Source: Trichomonas vaginalis G3
Taxonomy: Eukaryota; Parabasalia; Trichomonadida; Trichomonadidae
Direction of reading: 5' to 3'
Length of the DNA: 64,000 bases
Assembly (NCBI RefSeq): GCF_026262505.1
Contig: NC_067205.1
Coordinates: 1,674,001-1,738,000, forward strand
Shown here: piece by piece, positions 9,854 to 19,126 of the stretch
Layout: every line of letters starts with the position of its first letter
Numbering within the stretch: position 1 is the first letter of the stretch
Translations under genes and position numbers: made by a program
The notes under the pieces: generated by a model
The model's input: only the letters and a program-made list of their open reading frames with translations
What the model was told of the DNA's origin: nothing
Database searches by the model: none

Positions 9854-10251
9854 ATCTTATGCTTTAATTGACTGATGGTAAACAAATTCCATGCATCTCT
9901 GTCGCCATTTCTGTTAATATTTTTGCTGTCATTCATATCATCCACTTCCCCATCCGTTAGCTTTTGAGGATATGCGTTAGAATAGCTGTTCTTAAATGAA
10001 GGCTTTTCACCTTTGAGAGCATAAACTCTATAACTTTCTGCATACTTTATGTTTGAACCTCCTGAGCCATCATTGACATAAATTTTTATAGGCTTCCACC
10101 CTTTGTTCATATTCCTGCTTCTTCCCTTTGCTCTTTTGTTCAGTAGTTCTACATCTTTATACACAGCTCCTGTCTCAGTGAATTCAACAATATTTTCATT
10201 CGTTAGCTTTACATTCAAACCCTTGTCGAGTATATTGTTCATTTCATACAT
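9850..10251 (-). CDS. Unknown 133-aa Polinton gene
   Basis: The frame extends further upstream to 10368, but I take the Met at 10251 because it leaves a 25-bp divergent interval to the opposite gene at 10277, as in the A copy. The protein is Asn/Lys-rich with a Gly-rich loop (NDGSGGSN). It has no recognised family. It converges on the ATPase with overlapping stops. Confidence 0.6.
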   Translation of the reverse strand: MYEMNNILDKGLNVKLTNENIVEFTETGAVYKDVELLNKRAKGRSRNMNKGWKPIKIYVNDGSGGSNIKYAESYRVYALKGEKPSFKNSYSNAYPQKLTDGEVDDMNDSKNINRNGDRDAWNLFTISQLKHKI

Positions 10252-10276
10252 ATAAAAGGTTTTTATTCTATATGAA

Positions 10277-10889
10277 ATGAGAAGCAAATCCATCTTAGCT
10301 GGTGCCGTTAATGTTCCAATTGAACCAACATCAAATGTTGACTCACGAACGACAAACAATATTGTCATAAAGAACTATAGTTCGGTGTTTGAAAGAAAAA
10401 GAACCAGATCTTAAGTCGGTGAATTTAAACACAGCTTCAAACGCTAACGCTACATCAGATGTTAAGTTAGAGTATCCACCACTGGACCAAGTTCTTTCAA
10501 GAGAAGCCAACGACAACCCTTACACAAATGTTCAAACAAATCCTTCAGATAACGTAGACCATTACCTTCTTCAGTTATACCAAACAATTTTACTCAAAGA
10601 CGATAAGAAGCTTTTGACAAATCTTATAAGTAAGAACCAAATAATTCTAACAAAGGAGGACCTTGAAAATATTATATCACGAATAACAGGAAAGCAATGT
10701 GTCATTGACTATCTCGACCCTGAAATCGAATGCTGTGGTCAAACTCCAATATTCATGAAAATAGGTAACATCCGCATCATTGAAACACCAGGTACTCCAG
10801 GAGTTGAGTTTAAGTATAAATATTCAAACGAGTATACAAAACTATCTACTTACTATAAGCTTTGTTTGAAATATGTTTTAGTAAATTAA
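10277..10889 (+). pseudogene. Unknown Polinton gene, homologue of 28488..29102
   Basis: Starts MRSKSILAGAVNVP and has a polar, Asn/Ser-rich N-terminal third followed by a folded domain with CVIDYLDPEIECCGQTPIF near residue 145. No family recognised. It ends in a TTAA shared with the convergent stop of the 10886..11125 gene. This copy is broken; the A copy is whole. Confidence 0.55.
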
Positions 10890-11125
10890 AGCAATTTGTA
10901 ATATCTATCCAAAACTTCTTCAACAGTATCGAACTCATCTTCATAATGCAAACCTAATCTTATTGACTTGGTGCAGTTTTCACTAACACAATATTTTTCT
11001 GTTCTCTTGACTGACATAACTAACTCATTTGTTTCATCAAACAGCAACAACCAAAGTTCATGACCTAATACATAACATTCATACTTTATATTTTTAGCTC
11101 TGAGTTCTCTTGTAAGCTGTTGCAT
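10886..11125 (-). CDS. Unknown 79-aa Polinton protein
   Basis: MQQLTRELRAKNIKYECYVL..., ends DRYYKLL. It contains a possible beta-rich core (LWLLLFDETNELVMSV). Its first 40 bases overlap the 3' end of the 11086..11859 gene on the same strand. The A copy at 28157 carries extra GC-hairpin DNA. No function can be named. Confidence 0.6.
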   Translation of the reverse strand: MQQLTRELRAKNIKYECYVLGHELWLLLFDETNELVMSVKRTEKYCVSENCTKSIRLGLHYEDEFDTVEEVLDRYYKLL

Positions 11126-11859
11126 TTAATATTTTCTAAAAAGTCAACTTCAACAGTCATTCGCACTGGTGCCTTCAGTTCTACAGGCTCGCCCTGAAAG
11201 TCAACTAGTCTGAATTGCATATCTTTCAAATTATGAGGACTAATGCGAACCCATTTACCTAAATGAGTTACTATGACAGGAACGTTTGGAATGAACATTG
11301 AATTTACTTCATAACAGAAAGACTTATATTCTACTGAACCTTTACTATTAACTCCTGAAATACCTGTGACATTAGCTATTTTTGACTCAATGTACAAACA
11401 ATTGCCATAACATACGTATGGAACAGATTTCATCTCAATCGTTTTGTCAACACTTTTCAAAGGAAATGTCATATGGTATGCTCCCAGAAGCAATTGAACT
11501 CTATGACTCATTCGTGTTATCTTAAACTCCTTCGCATAACTGAACTTCAAAACTCCTGCAATAAGTTTAACATTCATTAAGTTTTCTTCGTTATCCTTGT
11601 TTATTGTAGTATTTATGAGAGCATTTAACACTCCAGCTAATGTTTCCATCTTATATTCTACATTATTGTGAAATCTTATTTCGTGCTTCTTTCCATCTAT
11701 TTCAAGCTCCATGAAATCTGTTTCGTCAGTTATAACGAATGAAGCAATAGTATTAAAGTCAACATCTGAAAGCAAGCGCTTCATTCTGAGACCTAAGTTT
11801 GTTTGTAGCTTGACTGTCCCGTATTCGTTTGGGTCTGTACTTTGTAAATAGAACAACAT
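11086..11859 (-). CDS. Virion-type protein, paralogue 1 (penton/fibre-associated candidate)
   Basis: 257 residues, open. It has the order seen in a widespread Polinton/adintovirus structural-protein group: a beta-rich middle, LLGAYHMTFP, then PYVCYGNCLYIES, and near the end FRLVDFQGEPVEL followed by PVRMTVEVDF. I recall this order from other Polintons; I could not search. It shares layout with paralogues at 30427..31308 and 23556..24410. The start lies 17 bp from the divergent stalk gene, suggesting co-expression with the fibre. Role in the particle is inferred. Confidence 0.5.
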   Translation of the reverse strand: MLFYLQSTDPNEYGTVKLQTNLGLRMKRLLSDVDFNTIASFVITDETDFMELEIDGKKHEIRFHNNVEYKMETLAGVLNALINTTINKDNEENLMNVKLIAGVLKFSYAKEFKITRMSHRVQLLLGAYHMTFPLKSVDKTIEMKSVPYVCYGNCLYIESKIANVTGISGVNSKGSVEYKSFCYEVNSMFIPNVPVIVTHLGKWVRISPHNLKDMQFRLVDFQGEPVELKAPVRMTVEVDFLENIKCNSLQENSELKI

Positions 11860-11876
11860 TTTATTCTCATTAAAAT
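11860..11876. promoter_or_regulatory. 17-bp divergent start interval
   Basis: Only TTTATTCTCATTAAAAT separates the start codons of the two divergent virion genes. The A copy (6080..6096) has the same length and almost the same sequence. Any promoter must sit in this interval or inside the genes. TCATT fits the loose Trichomonas initiator consensus. Confidence 0.5.
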
Positions 11877-13433
11877 ATGACTATTGCTGCATATGCGTAT
11901 GAAACAAATGAAGCAAGAAGAGCACATGAACTAGTAAACGAAAACTCAACTTTAACCATTGAAGGCAATGATTTAGTCATTGACGATGGAAAAACTAAAA
12001 AAGTCATTGATTTCGATACTTTTAACACTTATGACCCATTCATTACAACAAGCAAGGTTCCCATCATAAATGATGGAACGGTGCAATATATAAATTCTAC
12101 AGTAGATGCCTCATTAGTGAAAGTACTGAATGTTCTCATTGAATTGTTAAAGAGCTTTCGATTTGACGACAACATTAAATGCCTAAAGAATTTAGTCATG
12201 AATGAGAAACAAATTCTCGGCGTTGCTGGTAGCAGTAATGATGTACACCTTATGACATTAGAATATTATAACGAACATAAAGATGAACTGAAAGGAGAGA
12301 AGGGTGACACCGGACCTCAAGGACCACAAGGAATACAAGGAATACAAGGAATACAAGGACCTCAAGGCGAAAACGGTTTGGATGGAAAGGATGGAAAGGA
12401 TGGAAAAACTGCTAAATCATGGATATGGGACCTTATAAATACTGGTTTAACAGCTGCTTCATATGGAGTTCTTCAATACCAAATCGGAAAGATATGGGCA
12501 GTACTTGGTGAAGAAGCTTTAGATGACGTTAAAAATGCTTTGAACTTCATTTCAAATGGTTCGGATACTATTAAAACTTTATCTGGTTGGATGCAAGAAA
12601 CAAGGAGTCAAATAGATACTGTAAGACGTATAGCAAACAATGCACGTACGGGATTGGATACTTTACGAGAAGCACAAAATACACTAAAGGAAGCAAATGA
12701 TATTCTTGGCTCAGTATCAGACATGCATGAAGATTGGCTTAAAGGTATTGACAAATCTTTAAAAAATCACAGTCAGTCTATTGCTGACTACAAGAAAAGT
12801 ATAGATTTTTTACATAGTGCTATGGACGTACATGATGGAAGCATAAGGAACTTACTTAATGCTAACAATAACTTACCAGGAACTATTAAAGCATTTATAA
12901 AGTCCTTTGTAAAACCCGGTGCTCTAACATTTAGGTCTTTGAGAGCAAGAGCATTGAAGTCAAGAGATGCAGAAACTCCAACAGAACCTACAGAAGGAAC
13001 TGAAACAACAGAAACTCCAGAAGAACCACCAAAACCAACAGCTAATGAAATATTGTTCGAATATTTTCCAAGGTACTCTGTTCTCATTGCATACATTCAA
13101 GAAATACTTAAGAAAGCAGACTTGACTTTAGGAGATGATGAAAGTTCTGTATATCTTTCGTTCCAGTTTCAAATAGCAGAACTTTTGAGACAGATATGCT
13201 TAATGTATGACAACATCTCTGATTTCACAAGATATGATGACGACCATGACCCCGAACACGGTGAAGAAGAAGTTTTACAAACATCCATTAAGACAGGAAA
13301 GGTTTTAACTCAAAGTCTCATTATTGACACCAAAGATGGCGAAGTGGACGTTCTTCAAGAGCTGAAGAAAAATACTTCTTCGGGAGGTGGTGGTAGGCAT
13401 GAACTTGAAATAAATGAGATAGAAGAGAAATAG
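11877..13433 (+). CDS. Collagen-like fibre stalk protein
   Basis: 518 residues. Residues about 5-100 resemble one 44-residue module of the A fibre (PIINDG). Residues about 141-178 are a run of about a dozen Gly-X-Y triplets (GPQGPQGIQGIQGIQGPQGE), a short collagen-like triple helix. A hydrophobic segment follows (near 185-210), then long heptad-like helices to about 340 and a Thr/Glu/Pro linker near 360-385. This is the architecture of a trimeric stalk between capsid and collar fibre. A lacks the collagen segment. It lies directly upstream of the collar gene. Confidence 0.7.
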   Translation: MTIAAYAYETNEARRAHELVNENSTLTIEGNDLVIDDGKTKKVIDFDTFNTYDPFITTSKVPIINDGTVQYINSTVDASLVKVLNVLIELLKSFRFDDNIKCLKNLVMNEKQILGVAGSSNDVHLMTLEYYNEHKDELKGEKGDTGPQGPQGIQGIQGIQGPQGENGLDGKDGKDGKTAKSWIWDLINTGLTAASYGVLQYQIGKIWAVLGEEALDDVKNALNFISNGSDTIKTLSGWMQETRSQIDTVRRIANNARTGLDTLREAQNTLKEANDILGSVSDMHEDWLKGIDKSLKNHSQSIADYKKSIDFLHSAMDVHDGSIRNLLNANNNLPGTIKAFIKSFVKPGALTFRSLRARALKSRDAETPTEPTEGTETTETPEEPPKPTANEILFEYFPRYSVLIAYIQEILKKADLTLGDDESSVYLSFQFQIAELLRQICLMYDNISDFTRYDDDHDPEHGEEEVLQTSIKTGKVLTQSLIIDTKDGEVDVLQELKKNTSSGGGGRHELEINEIEEK

Positions 13434-13532
13434 CCGAAAAAAGCAGATAAAGAACATAAACACAATATCTCCGATATAAATGAACTTCAAGCTACATTAA
13501 ATAGTAAAGCGGACAAAAATGAACTTGACGCA

Positions 13533-14960
13533 ATGAACAAAGTTTTGAAATCTCATAAACACAATATCTCCGATATAAATGAACTTCAAGCTACATTAAA
13601 TAGTAAAGCAGACAAGAACCATGTTCATTATATAAGTTCAGATGAACAGATTATAACGGACTATCATGGATATTTAACACAGGATGAAGAAGTGAAGACG
13701 AAAAATGTTAATGAAAGAAGATATAAATTCATTCGTGCTAAAGGTTATGACATACGTTGTACTGTACAGTATGACACAGGTATAGCACCACAAACATTTG
13801 GTTATAACGCTGAAATTTATGCTTCATACTTCTTTGTTAACGGTGTATTAGTTGAACCAAGATTTATGTTAAGAGTTAAGGCAAAAATAACTTTTGAAGA
13901 TGCTATTAAAAGTAAAACTGACAAAAATGAACTTGACGCAACGAACAAAGTTTTGAAATCTCATAAACACAATATCTCCGATATAAATGAACTTCAAACT
14001 TCTTTAGACAACAAAGCAGACAAAAACCATACACATGAATCCTTCACTACTGTTAGAGCTGATGACATAATACTGAACTTTGACCTTGGTTCAAGTGCAC
14101 CTTTAGAGAATCCAAGTACAAGCGTAAAAGATACTCTTAATAGTTTAGATAACAGTTGCAGGAATATTGAAGGTCATGCCAGAAACTTTGAAGCACATGA
14201 ACTACCAGCAATGTTAGATAAGAAAGCCGACAAAACTTATGTAGATGAAAATTATGCAAAGAAGTCGGAAGTAAATGCTGCGCTTAATGGAAAAGCCGAT
14301 AAAGAGCACGTGCATGAAGAATTTCAAACAATCAAGATTAAAGAAATTAAGGCATGCATCGAAATAGTAACAAACACAGGAAGAGACGGTGCAACTGTAC
14401 AAGAACAAAGAATTTATCCTCCTACTTTTCCTAATGGTTTAATAACAAACAATATAAATATTGTAGAAGGCAATAAAACTATAAACGTTAAACATGAACT
14501 TCTAACAATGAAGGCCCAGATTCTTGAAACCATATATCCTATAGGCTCTATTTATACGTCAATGAACTCAACAAATCCGGCAAGTGTTTTAGGTTTTGGT
14601 ACGTGGGAACAGATTGTAGATAAATTCCTCTATTGTGCGAACTCTTCAAAGCAAACAGGTGGTTCGAAGAAAATTAAAGAAGCAAACCTTCCACCGCACA
14701 CTCATACAGGAACTACAAACACAACAGGTAATCATTCACATTCAATAACAAAAAGAGGTTATAGAAATCTTGCAGCAGGTTCGGATAGACAGGGAATGGA
14801 TAGATATGATATTTCAACTGACCCAGTAGATTCAAGCGCAGGTATTTTCTGTGGAACCGCAGGAAATCATTCACATACTTTCACAACAAATCCAACAGGC
14901 TCGGGTGCAGATTATATGCCACCATTTATGACTGTATTCGCATGGTACCGAGTTCAATGA
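13533..14960 (+). CDS. Phage tail-collar-type fibre protein
   Basis: 475 residues. The N-terminal part consists of repeats pairing a helix (NKVLKSHKHNISDINELQ) with SKADKNHVH or NKADKNHTH. The C-terminal about 140 residues form a collar domain: YPIGSIYTSMNSTNPASVLG, FGTWEQ, LPPHTHTG, NHSHS and GSGADYMPPFMTVFAWYR. The family is that of T4-type short-tail-fibre/collar ends, where the domain trimerises and binds receptors. Here it is expected at the particle surface. DNA of the helix repeat occurs three times between 13464 and 14010. The integrase follows 68 bp downstream. Confidence 0.75.
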   Translation: MNKVLKSHKHNISDINELQATLNSKADKNHVHYISSDEQIITDYHGYLTQDEEVKTKNVNERRYKFIRAKGYDIRCTVQYDTGIAPQTFGYNAEIYASYFFVNGVLVEPRFMLRVKAKITFEDAIKSKTDKNELDATNKVLKSHKHNISDINELQTSLDNKADKNHTHESFTTVRADDIILNFDLGSSAPLENPSTSVKDTLNSLDNSCRNIEGHARNFEAHELPAMLDKKADKTYVDENYAKKSEVNAALNGKADKEHVHEEFQTIKIKEIKACIEIVTNTGRDGATVQEQRIYPPTFPNGLITNNINIVEGNKTINVKHELLTMKAQILETIYPIGSIYTSMNSTNPASVLGFGTWEQIVDKFLYCANSSKQTGGSKKIKEANLPPHTHTGTTNTTGNHSHSITKRGYRNLAAGSDRQGMDRYDISTDPVDSSAGIFCGTAGNHSHTFTTNPTGSGADYMPPFMTVFAWYRVQ

Positions 14961-15013
14961 AATCGCTTGAGCCTTGACTCAAAGGGTCTAGACTTACCGA
15001 GTTCAATGAAATC
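14946..15013. repeat. Paired 19-bp direct repeat between fibre and integrase genes (B)
   Basis: Copies at 14946..14964 and 14995..15013 (core CCGAGTTCAATGAAA), first copy overlapping the end of the fibre gene, spacer with TGAGCCTTGACTCA. Same as in A. Confidence 0.7.
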
Positions 15014-15028
15014 TTTAACTTTACATAA

Positions 15029-16114
15029 ATGAGTTTAAAAGAAGTATTCGAACAACATCCATGGAGGTCTTTTAAGAAATTCAATGAAGCTGCAAAGAGT
15101 TCGGGATTTACTAACAGAGCTGAAGTGAAAAGGTTCTTTAACAAAAATGTTGTACATCAAACAAAAATAAATCCTTACGATTACTTTTTACCAATTTACT
15201 CCAACACTCCCGACGCATACCAATTTGACACTCTCATTCAAAGCAGAAAAGGAGGACATAAACCATTCCTCATCTTCATAAATGTTAACACTCGTAAAGC
15301 ATATGCATATCCAATGAGGAACAAAGGAACTCGTGAAGTGTTAAGAGTTTTACAAAAGTTTGTAGCAGAACATAACCCAAGTACTTTAACATCAGACCAA
15401 GACAGTGCATACCTCAGCAACGAAATCACAGAATTTCTCATTAAGCATAACATAACTCACTACACTACTGAAGACCATAACCATAACATACTCGGCATCA
15501 TAAACCGCTTCATAAGGACTCTCAGAGATTTAAACCAAGAGCGAGATTTTACCGAAGAAACAATGAAACATTTTCTCGAAGTATATAATTCCTCAACACA
15601 TTCTACAACAGGACATACACCAAATTCAATGACACAACAACAAGAAGAAAAGTATATACAAAAGAAACGAAGCCAAACACAAAATATCAGAAATTCAACA
15701 CAATTTACACTCATTCCTGGTACAAAAGTTCGTGTAGTTCTTGACGACAAACCGTTGACAAAGAAACGTTTAAGGTTAAGTCGAAATTATTATATCGTAG
15801 ACTCTACGCAAGGTAATGGATATCTTATAAAAGCTGCTGACGACTCCATAGCGTTTTACCCTCGTCATAAATTAGTCGAAAGTAGTAATGGCAAACTTGC
15901 TGAAACCATTGACGAAGCAAAGCGAGGAGTGGTTATTGAAATACTTGGCTATAACACAAACGATGACACTTATAAAGTAAGATATGAAGGAGGCGTTGAA
16001 GATGTTATACCATCTAAGAACTTGAGAGAGTCAAAGCCAACACATCTGGGACCATTAGAGCGGGAGTACTGGAAAGACAAAAATATGCCAGAAAGAATAA
16101 GAAAATTCTTCTAA
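15029..16114 (+). CDS. Polinton B integrase
   Basis: 361 residues, open; rve-type core with D67 and D123 and a C-terminal chromodomain-like segment, differing from the A copy at about four positions. It lies between the fibre gene and the KilA-N gene on the same strand. See the A entry for the motif description. Confidence 0.9.
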   Translation: MSLKEVFEQHPWRSFKKFNEAAKSSGFTNRAEVKRFFNKNVVHQTKINPYDYFLPIYSNTPDAYQFDTLIQSRKGGHKPFLIFINVNTRKAYAYPMRNKGTREVLRVLQKFVAEHNPSTLTSDQDSAYLSNEITEFLIKHNITHYTTEDHNHNILGIINRFIRTLRDLNQERDFTEETMKHFLEVYNSSTHSTTGHTPNSMTQQQEEKYIQKKRSQTQNIRNSTQFTLIPGTKVRVVLDDKPLTKKRLRLSRNYYIVDSTQGNGYLIKAADDSIAFYPRHKLVESSNGKLAETIDEAKRGVVIEILGYNTNDDTYKVRYEGGVEDVIPSKNLRESKPTHLGPLEREYWKDKNMPERIRKFF

Positions 16115-16203
16115 ACTTTTTCATTAGATGTAAATCAGACATGAATGAGAACAGTCATGATATCATTAATGGTACCATTTATTTACACCAAAAATAAAGT
16201 TTA

Positions 16204-16262
16204 TGTTAGAATGTTAGATCTAACACGTTTTCTAACCACTTTTCTAACCTCATTTCTACCCT
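16204..16262. promoter_or_regulatory. Half-site array upstream of KilA-N gene (CTAACC type)
   Basis: A GTTAGAA half-site, the palindrome TGTTAGATCTAACA (16212..16225), then half-sites CTAACC, CTAACC and CTACCC at steps of about 12 bp. It lies about 80-140 bp upstream of the 16341 start; an ATAACGTTAG motif follows at about 16289. Geometry equals the TTCACC array of A while the sequence differs. Confidence 0.65.
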
Positions 16263-16340
16263 CATGAATTTCCTTAAGACAGAAAAAATAACGTTAGTTT
16301 TATTTTTTTCTAACTTTTTATCTTGTAGGTAAGAACAGAA

Positions 16341-17003
16341 ATGTCAGTCGAAGCAAAAACATTCACTAACAAATATAATGGCGAAACATTCACAAAAGGC
16401 ACTTATAACGGTATTGAAGTCTTACGTAGAGACAAGGATGGTTACATTAATGCAACAAATATGTGTCAGCAGTTTAGGAAAGACTTTAGAAAGTTGTTGG
16501 AAAATAAGTCCTGGGAAGAGTATTATAAGGCATTTTGTGAAGAATATAGCAACAGTCCGAATTCCGGCGGTTGCTTTTTATACAAAATTCATGCAGGAAT
16601 TCCTGATGAAATCAAACAGGTTAGAGGAACGTATGTAGACCCAAGACTTATAAACTATATAGCAATGTGGGCTTCTCCAAAATATTGCATAGCAGTTGGA
16701 AAAATTATGGACTCCATAGACAAGAAAGTTCATGAGAAATTAGATGAAGAAGAACTCGAAGATACAGTAGAGAATGCTAAACCTTTGTTCGAACAAGAAG
16801 TTAGAAAAATGCATGAAAAACAATTAGAACATGAACGTGAGATATGTTATGATTATAGCGATTCTCCATACGAACTAGACCAATGGGAACAAGAAGATTT
16901 AAAGAGAGAATTTAGAGAATATGAACTCGCTAAGATAGCATTAGAAACTGCAGAAAAGAAGTTAAAAGTTTGGGGTCGTTTTGTACAAAAATATTGTGAG
17001 TAA
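16341..17003 (+). CDS. KilA-N domain protein 1
   Basis: 220 residues. The KilA-N DNA-binding domain spans roughly residues 10-125: YNGIEVLRRDKDGYINATNM, then RGTYVDPRLINYIAMWASPK. The family occurs in phage antirepressors and large DNA viruses. A charged helical C-terminus (about 125-215) could dimerise. The gene is bracketed by half-site arrays at 16204..16262 and 17130..17180, which makes autoregulation or array binding likely. The ATG is preceded by GTAGGTAAGAACAGAA, closely matching the leader of the second KilA-N gene. Open throughout. Confidence 0.85.
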   Translation: MSVEAKTFTNKYNGETFTKGTYNGIEVLRRDKDGYINATNMCQQFRKDFRKLLENKSWEEYYKAFCEEYSNSPNSGGCFLYKIHAGIPDEIKQVRGTYVDPRLINYIAMWASPKYCIAVGKIMDSIDKKVHEKLDEEELEDTVENAKPLFEQEVRKMHEKQLEHEREICYDYSDSPYELDQWEQEDLKREFREYELAKIALETAEKKLKVWGRFVQKYCE

Positions 17004-17129
17004 ATGAACCATTTATTTTTGCTGAATTCGTGAGATTCTGAGTAAAATGGCATATGGCATGTGTCAAACCGTTGAGTTTTCACAAAATTCCAAAAATAAC
17101 GTTTACCATGTAAAACGGTTATAAATAAT

Positions 17130-17180
17130 GAGGGTAGAATTCGTGGTAGAAATTAGGTTAGATATACCCATCTACCCTAA
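17130..17180. promoter_or_regulatory. Half-site array downstream of KilA-N gene 1
   Basis: Half-sites GGGTAGAA, GGTAGAA and GGTTAGA at 12-bp steps, then inverted ACCC and CTACCC. In gene orientation this mirrors the array upstream of the gene, and matches the TTCACC array at 414..470 in A. Confidence 0.6.
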
Positions 17181-17410
17181 AAATTATTTTTGCTGAATTC
17201 AGCACAAAATTCTGAGTAAAATGACATATGGCACGTGTCAAACCGTTGAGTTTTCACACATTTTAAAAATTGCTGCGGAAAGTTCGTCAAAAAAGTGAAG
17301 GTTCCCGACGATTTCAAACCGCCATACTTTACATGAAGATAGTTTACAATGTCAACTAAATATCATGTACGATAGAAACGGTTATGTAAGGTTTATATTT
17401 TGTAAAGTTT

Positions 17411-17650
17411 TGTCCTGATTCAAGACAAGTCTTGTATTTTTTCAGAACAAGTCTTGTATTTTTTCAAGACAAATCTTGTCCTGATTCAGAACAAGACTTG
17501 CACTTTTTAGTCAGTTTTTCTTGTAAAGTTCTCAAATTTGAGAACAATTGTCCTGATTCAAGACAAGTCTTGTATTTTTTCAGAACAAGTCTTGTATTTT
17601 TTCAAGACAAATCTTGTCCTGATTCAAGACAAGTCTTGCACTTTTTCAGG
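17411..17650. repeat. Palindrome array before the second KilA-N gene
   Basis: Two direct repeats of about 100 bp (17411..17510 and 17549..17650), each holding four to five copies of a palindromic core such as CAAGACAAGTCTTG, ACAAGTCTTGT or GACAAATCTTGTC, spaced about 21 bp apart by ATTTTTTCA. Between them lies TTCTCAAATTTGAGAA. It looks like an operator or iteron array for the downstream KilA-N protein. That is inferred. Confidence 0.7.
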
Positions 17651-18009
17651 AAATCCTATCGTCCAACTTTACAAATGTCACTTTTTCGACATGATTGCAT
17701 TTTGGTCGGGGAACAACTTTCTCCCATTTTGTCACTTTTTTCTATCGTCGTGTTTTGTCACTTTTCCCTCAGGGTGTGTGTCAGAAAATATCCAAAATCT
17801 TTATAGCCTCGTATCTCCTTCAATTCTTGACGGCTTGACATGTATGACACACCATTCAATTCAGAATTATGTGCTGAATCTTATGACCTTCATTTGTTCG
17901 TGACTTCTTTTCACATATGTAACCATGAATTTTTAACATTTCTTTAACACAGAAAAATAAAGTTAGTTTTATTTTTATTTATTTTTTTATTTTGTATGTA
18001 AAGACAGTA

Positions 18010-18837
18010 ATGTCAACATTAGAGAACACAACAACTGCTATCGTTCATGAAGCCATAAATGAAGAATACGAATACATACAATATAACAAACAACTTCGCC
18101 TCATTCGTTCGGTCAAAGATGACATGTACCAAATGCAAAGTATAATGAATGCTCTTCGTTCTACAAAGCAAGCATATCATTGGTTTGAAAACCAACAGAC
18201 AAAAGAACTTTTAGAAGAATTTCCTCATATGATTGCTTCCCTCGGAAAACCGAGAGAAGAGATTCCGTACGAAAATCGCAAGAATTTGGCACCTGGTTTG
18301 AAAGGTTATTATGTTCATAGACTTTTAGTAAATGCTGTAGCAATGTGGGCTTCACCTCGTTATGCTTGTTATATTTTCATGATGTTAGATGAACTATATA
18401 AAGCAGAACGTGGAGAGATGGAAAAGAAACTTCAAGCAAAAGATGAAGTCATTGAATCCAAAGACAAAAGCATACAGAAAAGAATACCACGTTCAGTACC
18501 AAAAGGAAAGGAAAAGAGTTATAAGTATATATGATATACTGAAGAGTTGGAGAAAGAAGAAGATAAAGATATGGTTATGTTGCATTTAGTCAGAAGAAAC
18601 AACAAGAGCTTTTATGACCTTGCTAAGATTTACAAATCTGACAGAAATTGGTTCTATCGTGAAAACTTACCGATTTCAATGACACCGAATGAGCAAATAA
18701 AGGAAATTGTCAAAAATACTCTTCCTCAAACACACTATGACATCAAAGGTTGCACAATACTTACATTCAAAGAAGACTTACCATTACTGAAGGAAAAAAT
18801 AACAGAATATTTCGATAACTTCAAAGAGGAAGAATAA
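18010..18837 (+). pseudogene. KilA-N domain protein 2
   Basis: The N-terminal part ends in the typical KilA-N stretch GYYVHRLLVNAVAMWASPRY, followed by a charged coiled coil. The 3' part (RRNNKSFYDLAKIYKSDRN) resembles the C-terminal domain attached to KilA-N in insect and large DNA viruses. The start at 18010 is chosen by its leader, which matches that of the first KilA-N gene. Broken here. Confidence 0.65.
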
Positions 18838-18892
18838 AAAAATCTAAGCTAATTTTATTTTTTTTATAAAATTTTATCTCATATGAAAGAAC

Positions 18893-19108
18893 ATGAATTT
18901 AGAATATTCGGAACTCATGACAGAAGAAGAGAACGAACAACATGTAAAAGATTATGCAAAATTTCTGAAGGTATATAAAGCATTTAAACAATATCTAAAT
19001 GCTTCTAAAGATTATGCAAAATTTCTGAAGGTATATAAAGCTTATGAAAAAGCGTATGAAAAGTTTATACATTGGGGAATTGTTGTAAAATATCGATATG
19101 AAGACTAA
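18893..19108 (+). CDS. Small 71-aa protein with internal duplication
   Basis: Contains a tandem duplication of KDYAKFLKVYKA, visible in the DNA as a 60-bp direct repeat (18949 and 19009). Helical and charged. No function can be assigned. An upstream TAATTTTATTTTTTT tract resembles the leader of other genes of this element. Confidence 0.5.
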   Translation: MNLEYSELMTEEENEQHVKDYAKFLKVYKAFKQYLNASKDYAKFLKVYKAYEKAYEKFIHWGIVVKYRYED

Positions 19109-19126
19109 CCAAAAATATATTTTTGC

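Larger units (their letters stand above)
17004..18009. promoter_or_regulatory. 1-kb non-coding regulatory region of Polinton B
   Basis: No gene is seen; frames here are repeat artefacts. Contents in order: two copies of a direct repeat of about 75 bp (from 17027 and from 17191, sharing GTGTCAAACCGTTGAGTTTT, with one or two differences inside), the CTAACC-type array at 17130..17180, the CAAGTCTTG palindrome array at 17411..17650, three GTCACTTTTT boxes at about 17670-17775, and a motif AAAATAAAGTTAGTTTTATT before the 18010 gene. Confidence 0.6.

Noticed and set aside
13533-14960. Bacterial or phage contamination, because of the tail-collar domain
   Set aside because: It lies inside a Polinton with eukaryotic-type gene set, matching base composition and two independent element contexts.
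17411-17650. CRISPR-like repeats
   Set aside because: Cores are palindromic, spacers are not unique, and no cas genes are present.
17432-17903. Phe/Ser-rich frames over the palindrome array
   Set aside because: Generated by repeated CAAGTCTTGTATTTTTT; no independent support.
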